A DNA stretch of 64,000 bases. Origin: Paraburkholderia piptadeniae. GTDB taxonomy: Bacteria; Pseudomonadota; Gammaproteobacteria; Burkholderiales; Burkholderiaceae. Of the stretch, positions 33,292 through 42,441 are shown one piece after another. The translations under genes were made by a program, and so were the position numbers. Under the pieces are notes generated by a model. That model was given only the letters and a program-made list of their open reading frames with translations, ran no database searches and was not told the DNA's origin. Location: positions 99,967 to 163,966 of the forward strand of contig NZ_CYGY02000075.1 of assembly GCF_900007165.1 (NCBI RefSeq). The letters run 5' to 3'. The stretch's first letter is position 1. The number at the start of each line of letters is the position of its first letter.

Positions 33292-34314
33292 TTACTCGAA
33301 CCCGCGCGGATTCTGCGCCTGCCAGCGCCAGTGATCGGCGCACATGCGCTCGATGCCGAATTGCGCGCTCCAGCCGATCACGTCGAGCGCCTTCGCCGGA
33401 TTCGCGAAGCACTGCGCGACATCGCCCGGACGGCGCGCGACGATCTCGTACGGCACCGGCTTGCCGGACGCCTTCTCGAAGGCCTTCACGACTTCGAGCA
33501 CGCTATAGCCCTGGCCCGTGCCGAGATTGACGACAAAGCTCGCATCGCGTTTGACGAGCGCATCGAGCGCCGCGATATGCCCGCGCGCCAGATCGACGAC
33601 GTGAATATAGTCGCGCACGCCCGTGCCGTCCGGCGTCTCGTAGTCGCCGCCGAACACGCGCAGCTTGTCGAGCTTGCCGACTGCAACCTGCGCGACATAC
33701 GGCATCAGGTTGTTCGGAATGCCGCCGGGGTCTTCGCCGATCAGCCCGCTTTCGTGCGCGCCGACCGGATTGAAGTAGCGCAGCGTCGCAATGCGCCACG
33801 ACGGGTCGGACACTTCGAGATCGCGCAGGATCTGTTCGGCGATCAGCTTGCTCTGGCCATACGGGTTGGTCGCCGACAGCGGGAACGTTTCGTCGATCGG
33901 CGAGCTTTCCGGCACGCCGTACACAGTCGCCGATGAGCTGAACACGAACTGCTTCACATTGCGTGCGCGCATCACGTCGAGCAGCACGAGCAGACCGTCC
34001 ATGTTGTTGCGGTAATACTCGAGCGGCTTTGCGACCGATTCGCCGACGGCCTTGAGCGCCGCAAAGTGAATCGCGCCCGTGATGGGGTGTTGGTCGAAGA
34101 TCGTGTTGAGCGTGGCTTCGTCGCGCACGTCTGCTTCGTGGAAAGCGATCTTCTTGCCGGTGATCTTCTCGACGCGCGCGATCGATCCGCGCTTGCTGTT
34201 CACCAGATTGTCGATCAAGACCACTTCGTAACCGCTATTGAGCAATTCCACGCACGTATGCGAGCCGATAAAGCCTGCACCACCCGTCACCAGAATTGTG
34301 CCCTTCGTGGTCAT
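33292..34314 (-). CDS. galE: UDP-glucose 4-epimerase
   Basis: 340 residues from ATG 34314 with AAGGGAG six bases upstream. The longer frame to 34716 runs into the next gene and is not needed. Short-chain dehydrogenase/epimerase: NAD-binding TGGAGFIGSHTCVELLNSGY at the N-terminus, FVFSSSATVYG near 120, the catalytic Y-x-x-x-K in NPYGQSKLIAEQI near 150, TLRYFNPVGAH near 180, GTGVRDYIHVVDLARGH and the end VARRPGDVAQCFANP. It interconverts UDP-glucose and UDP-galactose in the cytosol. It is 11 bases downstream of the GT4 gene in the same minus-strand operon, so it likely supplies UDP-galactose for this polysaccharide. Confidence 0.95.
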   Translation of the reverse strand: MTTKGTILVTGGAGFIGSHTCVELLNSGYEVVLIDNLVNSKRGSIARVEKITGKKIAFHEADVRDEATLNTIFDQHPITGAIHFAALKAVGESVAKPLEYYRNNMDGLLVLLDVMRARNVKQFVFSSSATVYGVPESSPIDETFPLSATNPYGQSKLIAEQILRDLEVSDPSWRIATLRYFNPVGAHESGLIGEDPGGIPNNLMPYVAQVAVGKLDKLRVFGGDYETPDGTGVRDYIHVVDLARGHIAALDALVKRDASFVVNLGTGQGYSVLEVVKAFEKASGKPVPYEIVARRPGDVAQCFANPAKALDVIGWSAQFGIERMCADHWRWQAQNPRGFE

Positions 34315-34325
34315 GCTGAACTCCC

Positions 34326-35498
34326 TTAAAGTGATACGCCCGTCAATTGCCGAATGACATCCTTGTACCGCTCGACGACACCGCGTTCGTCGAACTCCTT
34401 CGTCACTTTCTCGCGGCCGCGCGCGCCCATCGCGCGCCGTTCGTCGTCGCTCATGTCGAGCATCTGCGCGAGCTTCGCCGCGAGGCTGTCGACATTGCGT
34501 ACTTCGCACAGCAGGCCGTTGACGCCGTCGGCGACGCATTCGCGGCAACCGGGCACGTCGGTCGCGATGATGGGCCGGCCCATCGCCGATGCTTCCATCA
34601 GCGTGCGCGGCACGCCTTCGCGATACGAGGGCAACACGACGCAGCCGGCGGCTTCGATCAGCGGACGCACGTCGTGCGCTTCGCCCAGATACTCGATCAC
34701 GCCTTCGCGCACCCACGCGTCCACTTCGGCCCGCGTGATCGCGCTCGGATTGTCGACGCCCACGGGGCCGAGCAACTGAAAGCGTGCATGCGGATAAGTC
34801 GCGCGCAATCGACGCGCAGCCTCGACATATTCGCCCACGCCTTTATCCCACAACAGCCGCCCGATTAACACAAAAGAAAATGTCTCGTGTGCATTTTCAC
34901 GCTCACCTGGGCGCTTAGGCAACGGCGTGAAATAAAACTGGTCGATGTCCACGCCTTCGCCATGCAGCAGACGCGCTCGCTCAGGATGCACGAGCAGTCT
35001 CTGATCGAGAAAGGCGGCCTGATCGTCCTTGTTCAAAAACCATACTTCGCGCGGAAAGCGAAACGCAAAGCGGTATAGAAACTTTGCGATTTGCGCGGCA
35101 CGGCTCTTCTGGATGAAAACATAGCCCAGGCCAGTCGTCACGGCAACCGAGACGACGCCTGCCAGTTTCGCGGCAATCGTGCCGTAGATATTCGGCTTGA
35201 TCGTGTAATGAAACACGATATGCGGACGAATCGACCGATAGAGCCTGTACAGCGTCCAGGTCGTGCGCAGATCGTCGCGCGGATTGGTGCCTTTCGATGC
35301 GACATGCAACTCGATGCAGCGGCAGCCCATTTCTTTGAGCAGATCGAACGTACGGTCGCGCGGCGCGATCACCGTCACTTCGACGCCGCGTTCGATGAGC
35401 ATACGTATCAGCCCTTGCCGGTACGTATAGATCGCAAACGCGGTATTGCACACGAGACAGATGCGCAGCGCGCGGGCGGATTCGATCGGGTGCTTCAT
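34326..35498 (-). CDS. glycosyltransferase family 4
   Basis: 390 residues, GT-B fold retaining glycosyltransferase. N-terminal domain: LRICLVCNTAFAIYTYRQGL, VTVIAPRDRTFDLLKEMGCR, HYTIKPNIYGTIAAKLAG. C-terminal nucleotide-sugar domain: FVLIGRLLWDKGVGEYVEAA near 205, IEAAGCVVLPSYREGVPRTL and MEASAMGRPIIATDVPGCRE, the E-x7-E motif of GT4. The overall layout resembles the PglA/WbnK-like galactosyl- or HexNAc-transferases. It acts at the cytoplasmic face on the undecaprenyl-linked unit. Operon with a GT2 and wzx upstream and galE downstream. Sugar specificity is unknown. Confidence 0.88.
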   Translation of the reverse strand: MKHPIESARALRICLVCNTAFAIYTYRQGLIRMLIERGVEVTVIAPRDRTFDLLKEMGCRCIELHVASKGTNPRDDLRTTWTLYRLYRSIRPHIVFHYTIKPNIYGTIAAKLAGVVSVAVTTGLGYVFIQKSRAAQIAKFLYRFAFRFPREVWFLNKDDQAAFLDQRLLVHPERARLLHGEGVDIDQFYFTPLPKRPGERENAHETFSFVLIGRLLWDKGVGEYVEAARRLRATYPHARFQLLGPVGVDNPSAITRAEVDAWVREGVIEYLGEAHDVRPLIEAAGCVVLPSYREGVPRTLMEASAMGRPIIATDVPGCRECVADGVNGLLCEVRNVDSLAAKLAQMLDMSDDERRAMGARGREKVTKEFDERGVVERYKDVIRQLTGVSL

Positions 35499-35531
35499 GC
35501 TTGCGATGCGGGACAGGAAATAGTGAGGGTA

Positions 35532-36365
35532 TTAGAGGCTCGCGCGCGGCGCATAGAGACGCTTCTTCACGCGCTGAAGCGTCTGGTACGGCGTTACGAA
35601 ATGCAGCAGCGTCTTCGCGACGCCCAGCCAGTCGCACGGATTGAGCACGTTGACGTATCGCATCTGCAAACGCAGCGTCGATACGATCTGGCGGCGCCGT
35701 TTCGTCGCGCTGATGCCGCCTTCGTTCAGTTCGTAGTAAAGGCCGGTTTCCGGCAGATTCGCGCAGTCGTAGCGTTCCATCAGGCGCAGAAAAAGATCGA
35801 GGTCTTCCGCCGCCTTGTACGCCTCGCGATAGTTGCCGACAGCGAGTACGGCATCGACACGCAGCATCATCGACGGATGCACGAAGCAGGTGCGCAGAAA
35901 GCGCACGCGTCGGATGGCGCGCGGCTCGGTGGGCGGCGTCAGCATGAAGAGCGGCGTGCCGTCGCGCGAAACGACCTGCGTCCACATGCCGAGTCCCGCG
36001 ACTCGCGGATTCGCTTCGAGATACGCACGCTGTTTCGCAAGACGCTGCGGCGTGCTCAGGTCGCCCGCATCGATGCGCGCGGCGTAGCGAAAGCCACGCG
36101 CCGCGAGCGCTTCGATGCCCGCCTGCAACGCGCGCTCTATGCCGCCGTTCTTCGGCATGCGCAGCACCTCGATCGACATATTCGGCAATGCGGGCGCGAC
36201 GATGGGCGGTGTGCTGCCATCGTCGACGATCAGCACATGGATGCGCGCGTCCTCGCTGAACGCGGCCAGCGTGCGCTCGACGTCGGCCTGGCCGTTGAAG
36301 GCGGGCATCAGCACGGCGACATCGTCGAGCGAGGCCGCGCCCCTGGGCGGAAAAGAAGACGTCAT
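35532..36365 (-). CDS. glycosyltransferase family 2
   Basis: 277 residues from ATG 36365, whose ATGA overlaps the stop of wzx, so the two are coupled. GT-A fold: DVAVLMPAFNGQADVERTLA near 15, the nucleotide-binding VLIVDDGSTPP near 45, RMPKNGGIERALQAGIEALA near 67, the metal-binding D-A-G-D variant in YAARIDAGDLSTPQRLAKQR near 95 (D-x-D-like), and the acceptor/catalytic region YKAAEDLDLFLRLM near 205. It adds a sugar to the growing repeat unit in the cytoplasm. The longer frame to 37484 is a shadow of wzx. Confidence 0.88.
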   Translation of the reverse strand: MTSSFPPRGAASLDDVAVLMPAFNGQADVERTLAAFSEDARIHVLIVDDGSTPPIVAPALPNMSIEVLRMPKNGGIERALQAGIEALAARGFRYAARIDAGDLSTPQRLAKQRAYLEANPRVAGLGMWTQVVSRDGTPLFMLTPPTEPRAIRRVRFLRTCFVHPSMMLRVDAVLAVGNYREAYKAAEDLDLFLRLMERYDCANLPETGLYYELNEGGISATKRRRQIVSTLRLQMRYVNVLNPCDWLGVAKTLLHFVTPYQTLQRVKKRLYAPRASL

Positions 36366-37642
36366 GGACGCAGCTTGAAACGGATGTAGTAGAAATTGAC
36401 GGACGCCGCGGCCAGATATCCGGCTGCGAGGCCGACCAGCGCGCCATACGCGCCCATGCGGGCGATCGCGAGCAGATTGACGACGCACGCGACGGCCAGC
36501 GCGAGCAGCCATTTCGACAGCAACACGAACTTCGCCTGATACTTCAGCACGACCAGGTTGCCGATCGCCTCGATGCCCGCCGGCACGGACAGCCACACGG
36601 CCCAGCGAAAGATATCGACGGCCTCTTCGAAGTTCGGCCCGAACACGCGGCGGATGATAAAGCCCGCAAGCAGATCGAGCACGCACGCGCCCGCGATCAT
36701 CAGCACGGCCGTCATCGCCGTGAGGCGCCACATATTGCGACGCAGTTGCACGAGATCCTGGATGCGGTAGACGAACGCGGGCGCGAGCGTCTGCGCGAGC
36801 ATCAGCGCGAGCGTGATCCAGTTCTCGTTCAGCTGCTGCGCGGCCGAATAGCGGCCGAGATCGGCGAACGAGATCGCGCGTTCGAGCATCAGCCGGTCGA
36901 GCTTCAGGAACAGGTACATGCAGATGAGCCCGAGCCAGAACACGGCGCCCGCCGTCGCGAAGTGACGAAAGAGCGCGCGGTCCAGATGCCAGCCGAGCTT
37001 GCCGCCGGGTTTGCCCACGTCGCGTCGAACGTAATAGACGATCAGCACGAAGCCGATGACGGCCGATTCGAGCGCCCACAACCAGCCGAAGCGCGCGGGC
37101 GCGGCGGCCGCGCGCACGAGCAGCCAGACGAGGATCGCTTTCGCGATCGCCGTGGTCATGCTCGTGACTAGCTGCGGCTTGCTGTAGGTCATGCTCTGCA
37201 GCCACGCGTTGATCACGCCGACGAGCGGCTCGCGCAACAGCATCGTGACAGCGAGCCCGGCCAGCATCGCGCCGACGAGCGGATCGGTGAAGCCCGCGGC
37301 AATTCCGGCCCACGTCAGCAGGAGCGCCACGGCCGACACCAACAGCCGCAACGCGAACGCGCTGCCAAGCACGGTCCCGAGCTGTTCTTGCTGCCGATGG
37401 ACGATGGTCGGCACGAGGATTTCCGCGCCGCAAACCCATGTAATCGGCGACAGGACGAGCAAAAGCGTATTGGCATATTGCCATTTGCCGAACACGTCGG
37501 GACCGAAATAGCGCGCCAGCACGCCGCTGATCGCGATCGCCACGCCGATCTGCGTCAGGCGCTCGAGGCCAAGCCAGACAAGGTTCGCGACGGCGCGCGT
37601 GACGTCGGGATTCGTGAAACGCTTAAGCGCCAGCATTCGCAT
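36362..37642 (-). CDS. wzx: Wzx-type O-unit flippase
   Basis: 426 residues from ATG 37642 (MRMLALKRF). ATG 37636 is an alternative and aligns with the start of the broken copy at 48500. Twelve to fourteen hydrophobic spans, with the MATE/MOP-type polysaccharide transporter pattern: VANLVWLGLERLTQIGVAIA, YFGPDVFGKWQYANTLLLVL and, later, LERAISFADLGRYSAAQQLN. It flips undecaprenyl-PP-linked units across the inner membrane. First gene of the minus-strand operon (wzx, GT2, GT4, galE, then manC). A long leader of about 140 bases with a TATAAT -10 element precedes it. Confidence 0.88.
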   Translation of the reverse strand: MRMLALKRFTNPDVTRAVANLVWLGLERLTQIGVAIAISGVLARYFGPDVFGKWQYANTLLLVLSPITWVCGAEILVPTIVHRQQEQLGTVLGSAFALRLLVSAVALLLTWAGIAAGFTDPLVGAMLAGLAVTMLLREPLVGVINAWLQSMTYSKPQLVTSMTTAIAKAILVWLLVRAAAAPARFGWLWALESAVIGFVLIVYYVRRDVGKPGGKLGWHLDRALFRHFATAGAVFWLGLICMYLFLKLDRLMLERAISFADLGRYSAAQQLNENWITLALMLAQTLAPAFVYRIQDLVQLRRNMWRLTAMTAVLMIAGACVLDLLAGFIIRRVFGPNFEEAVDIFRWAVWLSVPAGIEAIGNLVVLKYQAKFVLLSKWLLALAVACVVNLLAIARMGAYGALVGLAAGYLAAASVNFYYIRFKLRP

Positions 37643-37800
37643 GGTGTCCGTTTGCCGTCTGCGGGCACGCGTGGTGCAGCTTGTCGGTATTTTGGCGTGC
37701 CCAGCCAATCTTACGATGCGGCAACTTTGTGAGCGCGGGGCGTTCAAGCATTGGAATGGCGCTGGTAAGGCGTCGCTGAAAAGCGCAATTATAAGTTCTC
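37589..37800. repeat. left copy of the island-flanking direct repeat (wzx 5' end and leader)
   Basis: The block runs from inside the wzx 5' coding end through its leader. It matches 48451-48655 in the same orientation. Shared anchors are GCGCGTGACGTCGG, GAAACGCTTAAGCGCC, TTGTCGGTATTTTGGCGT, GCGATGCGGCAAC-type CGATGCGGCAAC, TGTGAGCGCGGGGC and CGTCGCTGAAAAGCG. The copies differ at scattered bases and small indels, so they are not a recent duplication. Confidence 0.8.
37788..37793 (-). promoter_or_regulatory. -10 element of the wzx operon
   Basis: On the minus strand TATAAT reads at 37793-37788. A -35 about 17 bases away (ACCGGG at 37816-37811) is weak. The implied transcript has a leader of roughly 140 bases before the wzx ATG at 37642. 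The duplicated block at 48.6 kb has TATGAT in the same place. Confidence 0.45.
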
Positions 37801-37963
37801 GCTGCCCGTTCCCGGTCCCGCCGGGCATGCTTTGACCTACCCCCGGATAACAGAGCCAACAGGAACCTAGTAAAGTTCGCTGCTGCTCTGCGCGCTCGCG
37901 CGATGTACCGTACCAGTACGCCCGAATCGGTCGAACCCGCTGCGCTTCAACACTGCACCACAC

Positions 37964-38151
37964 CATTCGCTGTTTTTCATTCCCGCAGGCGTAGGCATCA
38001 TGCTTCCCGCGCAGGCGTACGCGGCGAGGCGTTCGCCGTGTTCGCGAACCTCATCATGAGCACGACGCTCGGCATCGCCGTCACAGCGCTCGTCACGCGT
38101 GCGCTATTGCGGCGTCAGCGCCGCCACGAAAACGCAGGGGCGGGCGCGTGA
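37964..38151 (+). pseudogene. lrgA: LrgA/CidA holin-like protein relic
   Basis: Two frames are needed. The first gives H-S-L-F-F-I-P-A-G-V-G-I-M, the conserved central motif of LrgA/CidA. After a shift near 38010 the second gives FANLIMSTTLGIAVTALVTR and ALLRRQRRHE, the last span and basic tail. The N-terminal half is missing. Its stop TGA overlaps the ATG of the lrgB relic by one base (TGATG), the arrangement expected for an lrgAB operon. Confidence 0.7.
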
Positions 38152-38295
38152 TGAATACGCACCTGCAGTGCGCGAAATTGGACGCGATCCGGATCTGCGT
38201 TGCCGCCTCGCCGCTTTTCGGCCTCACGGTCGTGCTCGTGGCGTATCTGATCGCGCTGAGAATTTACGCGCGCGAAGCGCAATCCGATTGCTAAC

Positions 38296-40250
38296 CCGAA
38301 GTTTGATCCGGCAGCCAAACTAACCCCTTGAAGCGTTGGGAGATTTTCGAGCGAGAGGGGTTCGCTACTGGGAACAGCCGGGATCGATGCCGAGTAGCGC
38401 AAAGGCTTTGGCCTGCAACGGCGTGGGACGAGTGGTGATGATGATCCTGGCCTGCGGATTGACGGGTGTGGACGTGACGTTATAGGTCAACGTGGCGAGA
38501 TCTTGCAGCAATGAATGCAGGCTGTGCACCGGCAGGTCGTCATCAGTACGATGGCGCGCGGCTTTGGCATTGGCCGTCTGCGAGCGCGGCGTTGGCATCA
38601 CCGGGTTAGCACGCTGATCCCGTCGCCCCTGCAGTTCTTCGTCGTCGTGCAGGAGCGGCTTGAGTGCCTCGCGCAGATGCCACTCGACGTAGTACGCCAG
38701 CATGCATAGAAACACGTGTGCGCGCACGCGCGATTCGCTGAAGTGATAGATCGGTCGCACGTGCAGATCGACCGTCTTCATCGAGCGGAAGGCCCGCTCG
38801 ACATGCGCCAGCCGCTTGTAGGCCAGGACCGTCTGGACGTCAGAGAGCTGATCACCCGGTACGTTGGTGCGCAGCACGTAGAGACCGTCGAGCGCGGCCT
38901 CGGCATCGATCTGCGCCTGCTTGCGGCTGAACGTCAAACTCGTGTCGGTGATGTTCAGCTCGAAGTGCTTGGCCATCCGGTAGCGCTCGATCACGCGCCC
39001 CACGCGCAAGCCAATCTTGTCCTGGCCGCGCAGCCGATTACGCGGGCGTGCGGTAGCCTGCGCAATCGCGGCCAGTTCCGCTTCGGTCGCCGCGAGCAAC
39101 TCGACGCGCTTGCGGGCACGCTCCTCAGCGAGCACCGGGTTGCGGCACACCACGAGCCGCTCACCCGGATAACGGGCGCTGTTCACTGCGATGAGCCCGC
39201 GCTCATCGAACAGCGAGGGCTGCCACGGACCGCGCTCCTCGATCAACTCGGCAATCTGCGGCGAGCGCAGTGCGGTGATCCAGCTCATTCCGGCCGGGCG
39301 CAGCACCTGCTCGATGCGCGCACTGGTGATCATGCCGCGATCGCCCACCCACACCACCTGTGACAGACCAAAGCGCTTCTTGAGCTTGTCGATCTGTGCG
39401 CCAAGCGTGGCCGGATCCGCGGTGTTACCGGCAAACACTTCGACCGCCACCGGACACCCGTCCGCTGCGCACAGCAGGCCAAACACGATCTGCGGGTCAT
39501 CGCGTTTGCCATCGCGCGAATAGCCGTAGTGGGCAAGCGCACAGTGTCGACCGGTGACCCACGTCGAGGTGAGGTCATACAGCACCAGTACGCCGTCGCC
39601 CAGATGTCTGGTCGCCAGCGTGCGCTCGATCCGCGGTTGCGCCTCGCCGAGCCAGTCCAGCGCCGCGTAGAGGCGCTCGGCCTCGAACGCCTCAAGCCCC
39701 AGCACCTGCGACAGCGAATGGGTGGCTGACTCGGGCTGCAAGCTGCGCCATGTGGCGAGCTTGGAGCCGGGCTCCAGCACCCGCGCCACCACCAGGGCCA
39801 GCACCAGCGAGCGCACGGGAGCCGGTGCCGCGTCGACCAACCTGGCCAGGCCGCAACGCCGGGCGATGCCGAGCACGGCAGCCACATGGCCATGCGGCAG
39901 CGAGCGCTCAATGTGCATCAGCGCCTGGGGAGATTCCACGGCGACACCGCCCTTGAGCAGGATGCGGAAATGCTCGACGAGTTGCGGATCCCAATGCGAC
40001 AGATTGGCCAGGGTGCGTTTGACGATCTTGCCACCTTCGCGATAGCCCTCACGCAGCAAGATCGCGGGCGGCGAGTTTCGGTTCGGGACGGTCTCGATAT
40101 ACATGGGCTAAAGCATAGGAGATCAGGTCACCAAATCAAGTCATAAATTGATAAAAATCGCCAATTTACATGGGAACATTTAAGACACAAAAAATGGCGC
40201 GAAACCGCGCCATGTCTAGCTCCGCAATGTTTCAGTTACTCAAAGTTCGG
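38296..40250. mobile_element. IS1634-type insertion sequence, 1955 bp
   Basis: Ends: left CCGAAGTTTGA (38296-38306) and right TCAAAGTTCGG (40240-40250), which is an inverted repeat with one mismatch. A direct target duplication GCTAAC flanks it (38290-38295 and 40251-40256). One long transposase gene fills the element on the minus strand. The element and its duplication appear intact, so this is a fairly recent insertion into an already decaying lrgB. Confidence 0.75.
38365..40104 (-). CDS. IS1634-family (IS4 superfamily) DDE transposase
   Basis: 579 residues, intact. N-terminal YIETVPNRNSPPAILLREGY, typical of IS1634-type enzymes. Catalytic region: first Asp in VLVLYDLTSTWVTG near 173, the family signature GYSRDGKRDDPQIVFGLLCA, second Asp in QVVWVGDRGMITSARIEQVL near 252, and the Glu in LAHVERAFRSMKTVDLHVRP near 440, giving a complete DDE triad. 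The late insert RRDQRANPVMPTPRSQTANA is low complexity. It mobilises the element 38296-40250. No accessory genes. Confidence 0.9.
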   Translation of the reverse strand: MYIETVPNRNSPPAILLREGYREGGKIVKRTLANLSHWDPQLVEHFRILLKGGVAVESPQALMHIERSLPHGHVAAVLGIARRCGLARLVDAAPAPVRSLVLALVVARVLEPGSKLATWRSLQPESATHSLSQVLGLEAFEAERLYAALDWLGEAQPRIERTLATRHLGDGVLVLYDLTSTWVTGRHCALAHYGYSRDGKRDDPQIVFGLLCAADGCPVAVEVFAGNTADPATLGAQIDKLKKRFGLSQVVWVGDRGMITSARIEQVLRPAGMSWITALRSPQIAELIEERGPWQPSLFDERGLIAVNSARYPGERLVVCRNPVLAEERARKRVELLAATEAELAAIAQATARPRNRLRGQDKIGLRVGRVIERYRMAKHFELNITDTSLTFSRKQAQIDAEAALDGLYVLRTNVPGDQLSDVQTVLAYKRLAHVERAFRSMKTVDLHVRPIYHFSESRVRAHVFLCMLAYYVEWHLREALKPLLHDDEELQGRRDQRANPVMPTPRSQTANAKAARHRTDDDLPVHSLHSLLQDLATLTYNVTSTPVNPQARIIITTRPTPLQAKAFALLGIDPGCSQ

Positions 40251-40470
40251 GCTAACCGGGTGCTGATCGCTGTGGCGATCGTCGTCGCCGCGCTGAAGAT
40301 CACCAATACGCCTTATCGCCCCTTTTCTGATGGCGCGCAGTTCATCCACTTCCTGTACGGTTGCACTTCCTTTGCTGCTGCGGCGGCAGTGGGACAAGCT
40401 CTAGCGCGGCACGCTATCGCTCCTCAGCGGTCTGGTGGCCGGCTCGCTCACTGCCGTGCTTTGATTTCGA

Positions 40471-40871
40471 CGGGTGTGTTTGGCGTCGTGACAGCGCGCT
40501 GGGTCCTGGATGGCGTGCGCTCGGAAAGGAGCCGGCGAGCGGCAGCGCATTATCCGCGAACGGAACGGTTGCCGTGCCATTACTGCGAGAGGGGAGGAGA
40601 GGAGGCAACGCGTCGCGCTTCAATGCGATGCGGGTTCCCGACGCGCACCTTTGTCTCTCAATTCGATGGCCGTAGGCCGTCACTGGAGATCGTCCGCGCG
40701 TAGTCCGTCTTGTCTGGGCGTCACGCTCGCAGTCTTTTGACTTGAACCTCCATGGGCGCCCTGACGATGTCCACTGGCGCGACTTGACTTTGCAATTTCG
40801 GGAGGAGACTGGTTTGGCGAATGTCCTCCGGAAAGAGGCGATCGCTGACCTCATTAACCAGGAGAGCTGAG
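40471..40871. other. no supportable gene
   Basis: Sequence after the lrgB relic. Overlapping noise frames only. The last 15 bases carry the AGGAGAG ribosome-binding site of the next small gene. Confidence 0.4.
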
Positions 40872-41330
40872 ATGACGAGTGATGAAGCACCGACGTGCCA
40901 GCGTGGCCAGGGTCCCATGTGTGCAGCATGCCAATGCAGTATGGAGACGCTTGCGCACGAACCACGCGAACAGCAATGTGCCCGGAAACACACGATTGCC
41001 GCATCCCAGGAGAAAGGGTTCGGGCGAGCGGAGCGTGGCTACAATTGCCGCGCGTGCGTGGTGGGATGCGCCGACGGACGGGACACCTGGATCGCTTCCT
41101 ATGTCCGTACGAAACTGAGAACGATGTCAGGCGACACCTTCCCAATCTCTCGCCACACCACTGACTGTATAGCCAACGCATTGCAGGACCGTTTTCTCTC
41201 GGATACGGACGCGGTATTGAAACGAATCCTTGATCTTGCTGCCCTTCGGTATCTGCGTGACGGCTCAAGTACCGTTACGCTCGAGGACGTTGCGATTGCC
41301 TTGCGCTCTCTCGCGTGCCCGCATCGATGA
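40872..41330 (+). CDS. Cys-rich hypothetical protein
   Basis: 152 residues from ATG 40872, which has a clean AGGAGAG eight bases upstream. The open frame upstream to 40821 is not needed. The N-terminal 75 residues have eight Cys in loose pairs (TCQRGQGPMCAACQCS, YNCRACVVGC), suggesting metal binding. The C-terminal 60 residues are helical (ISRHTTDCIANALQDRFLSD, then AVLKRILDLAALRYL and VTLEDVAIALRSLACPHR). I do not recognise the family. It sits among IS relics, and the call rests mainly on the ribosome-binding site and length. Confidence 0.4.
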   Translation: MTSDEAPTCQRGQGPMCAACQCSMETLAHEPREQQCARKHTIAASQEKGFGRAERGYNCRACVVGCADGRDTWIASYVRTKLRTMSGDTFPISRHTTDCIANALQDRFLSDTDAVLKRILDLAALRYLRDGSSTVTLEDVAIALRSLACPHR

Positions 41331-41464
41331 CAAAGCTGTCATGCTGTGGCCGGTGCTGGCGAGAAATACCGGGTTGGTATGTATGAGAGGCTGGCCTGGT
41401 TGTGGTCTGGTCCGGGTCAGCTCAGGCGACTTCAGCAGATGGAGCCGGCGCCAATCTGGCATCA

Positions 41465-42170
41465 TGAACGGCGGCAAGCCCCTCGGGGGCTTAGCTTCCA
41501 GCCAACAGCACCTGAAGGCTCATCTCTGTGCTCACTCGCGCAAGTGTCCTGGTCAGGAAATGTGCGAGTCACATCCAGTGCTTGAGCGTGCCGGAGACAT
41601 GCTCGACAGTGCTTCGGACGGGCGGTCATTGCATCGGGCTTCCGGTCCGGCCGACGTTGCATGGCTTCCAGTGTTCCTTCGTGCTCCCATCGTCGGATAC
41701 GGCGATAGTCGCTGAGCGAGCATCGGGCCTTTAGCACAGTCGCACGGTCTTCATGTCGAAACCTGTTGGACTCGTCCGGTCCGCTGTCCTGCTGCCATCG
41801 ATTGCCACCATGTCACTGGACAGCAGCTTGAGTCCTCGACACAGTTCGACGAAACGCCGGCATACGTTTCGAATGGCCGCGCCGTTGTGTCGCGGCGGAA
41901 ATCGGCGATCATCTTGAAGTCCCGCACGAGACGTCCCGTCAGCCCACATCAGTCCGACATTGCCTGGCATTCACGCTCAAGGCGCCGGTCGGACTGAGCA
42001 CGGTTGAGATACCTGTAGAGTTCCGGCGAAACCGAGATCCTCAAGCTCCAACTCGTCCACGCAGACATCTATGACCCTGACCGGATTGTCCTCCCCGATG
42101 TAGTCATCGACGCATCGGGGAGCAGTGCAACCTGCTTGCGGTCATCACCTTCGCGAATCGCTTGATGAGC
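41465..42170 (-). pseudogene. IS1182-family transposase relic
   Basis: Read on the minus strand. Near 42160 an N-terminal piece like IREGDDRKQVALLPD; near 41990 YLNRAQSDRRLEREC; then LTGRLVRDFKMIADFRRD, NGAAIRNVCRRFVELCRGLK and LLSSDMVAIDGS, the IS1182 N-terminal half. After an internal deletion the C-terminal part appears: LSDYRRIRRWEHEGTLEAMQ, RRPDRKPDAMTAR, and further frames of the AxVSTEMSLQVL-type end. Several frameshifts and the loss of the central catalytic region make it inactive. Confidence 0.7.
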
Positions 42171-42441
42171 CACCCGGTCTCAATGCGTTGATCCAGTCTA
42201 GGCGATCAACGCGTTTTCACACAGGCTCGACCCTCTTCGGCCAGTCGAATCGGGGTAATCTTGAGTCGGTCGCTGGGAGCGCTGCCACATGTTTGTCTTT
42301 ATGTGCTTTACCTAACATTGAGAAGTTTGTTCTTGAGATACGATCGGCTCCGGCCTAATCGTCGGCAGTACGCATAGGCGCAAACAGTAAACCAAAGTCT
42401 TAGTCATGTGTGAATTGAATATCAACTTGAACGGGGGATAC
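42171..42441. other. intergenic region before the lipoprotein gene
   Basis: No gene seen. The last 150 bases become AT-richer, continuing into the lipoprotein gene. Confidence 0.4.

Larger units (their letters stand above)
38151..40470 (+). pseudogene. lrgB: LrgB/CidB relic interrupted by an IS1634-type element
   Basis: The 5' part, from ATG 38151, reads KLDAIRICVAASPLFGLTVV and LVAYLIALRIYAREAQ, the N-terminal spans of LrgB. The insertion sequence 38296-40250 follows. After it the gene resumes: N-R-V-L-I-A-V-A-I-V-V, KITNTPYRPFSDGAQFIHFL, and in another frame L-L-S-G-L-V-A-G-S-L-T-A-V-L, then the similarity fades near 40470. Joining the halves at the target duplication restores the family motif N-P-I-A-N-R-V-L, but a one-base frameshift just before it remains. 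LrgAB-type proteins affect murein hydrolase activity or metabolite efflux. This copy is dead. Confidence 0.75.

Noticed and set aside
31890..33530. 546-codon open frame on the plus strand
   Set aside because: Antisense to manC. His/Arg-rich shadow without a recognisable fold.
35091..36389. 432-codon open frame on the plus strand
   Set aside because: Antisense to the GT4 and GT2 genes of the polysaccharide cluster.
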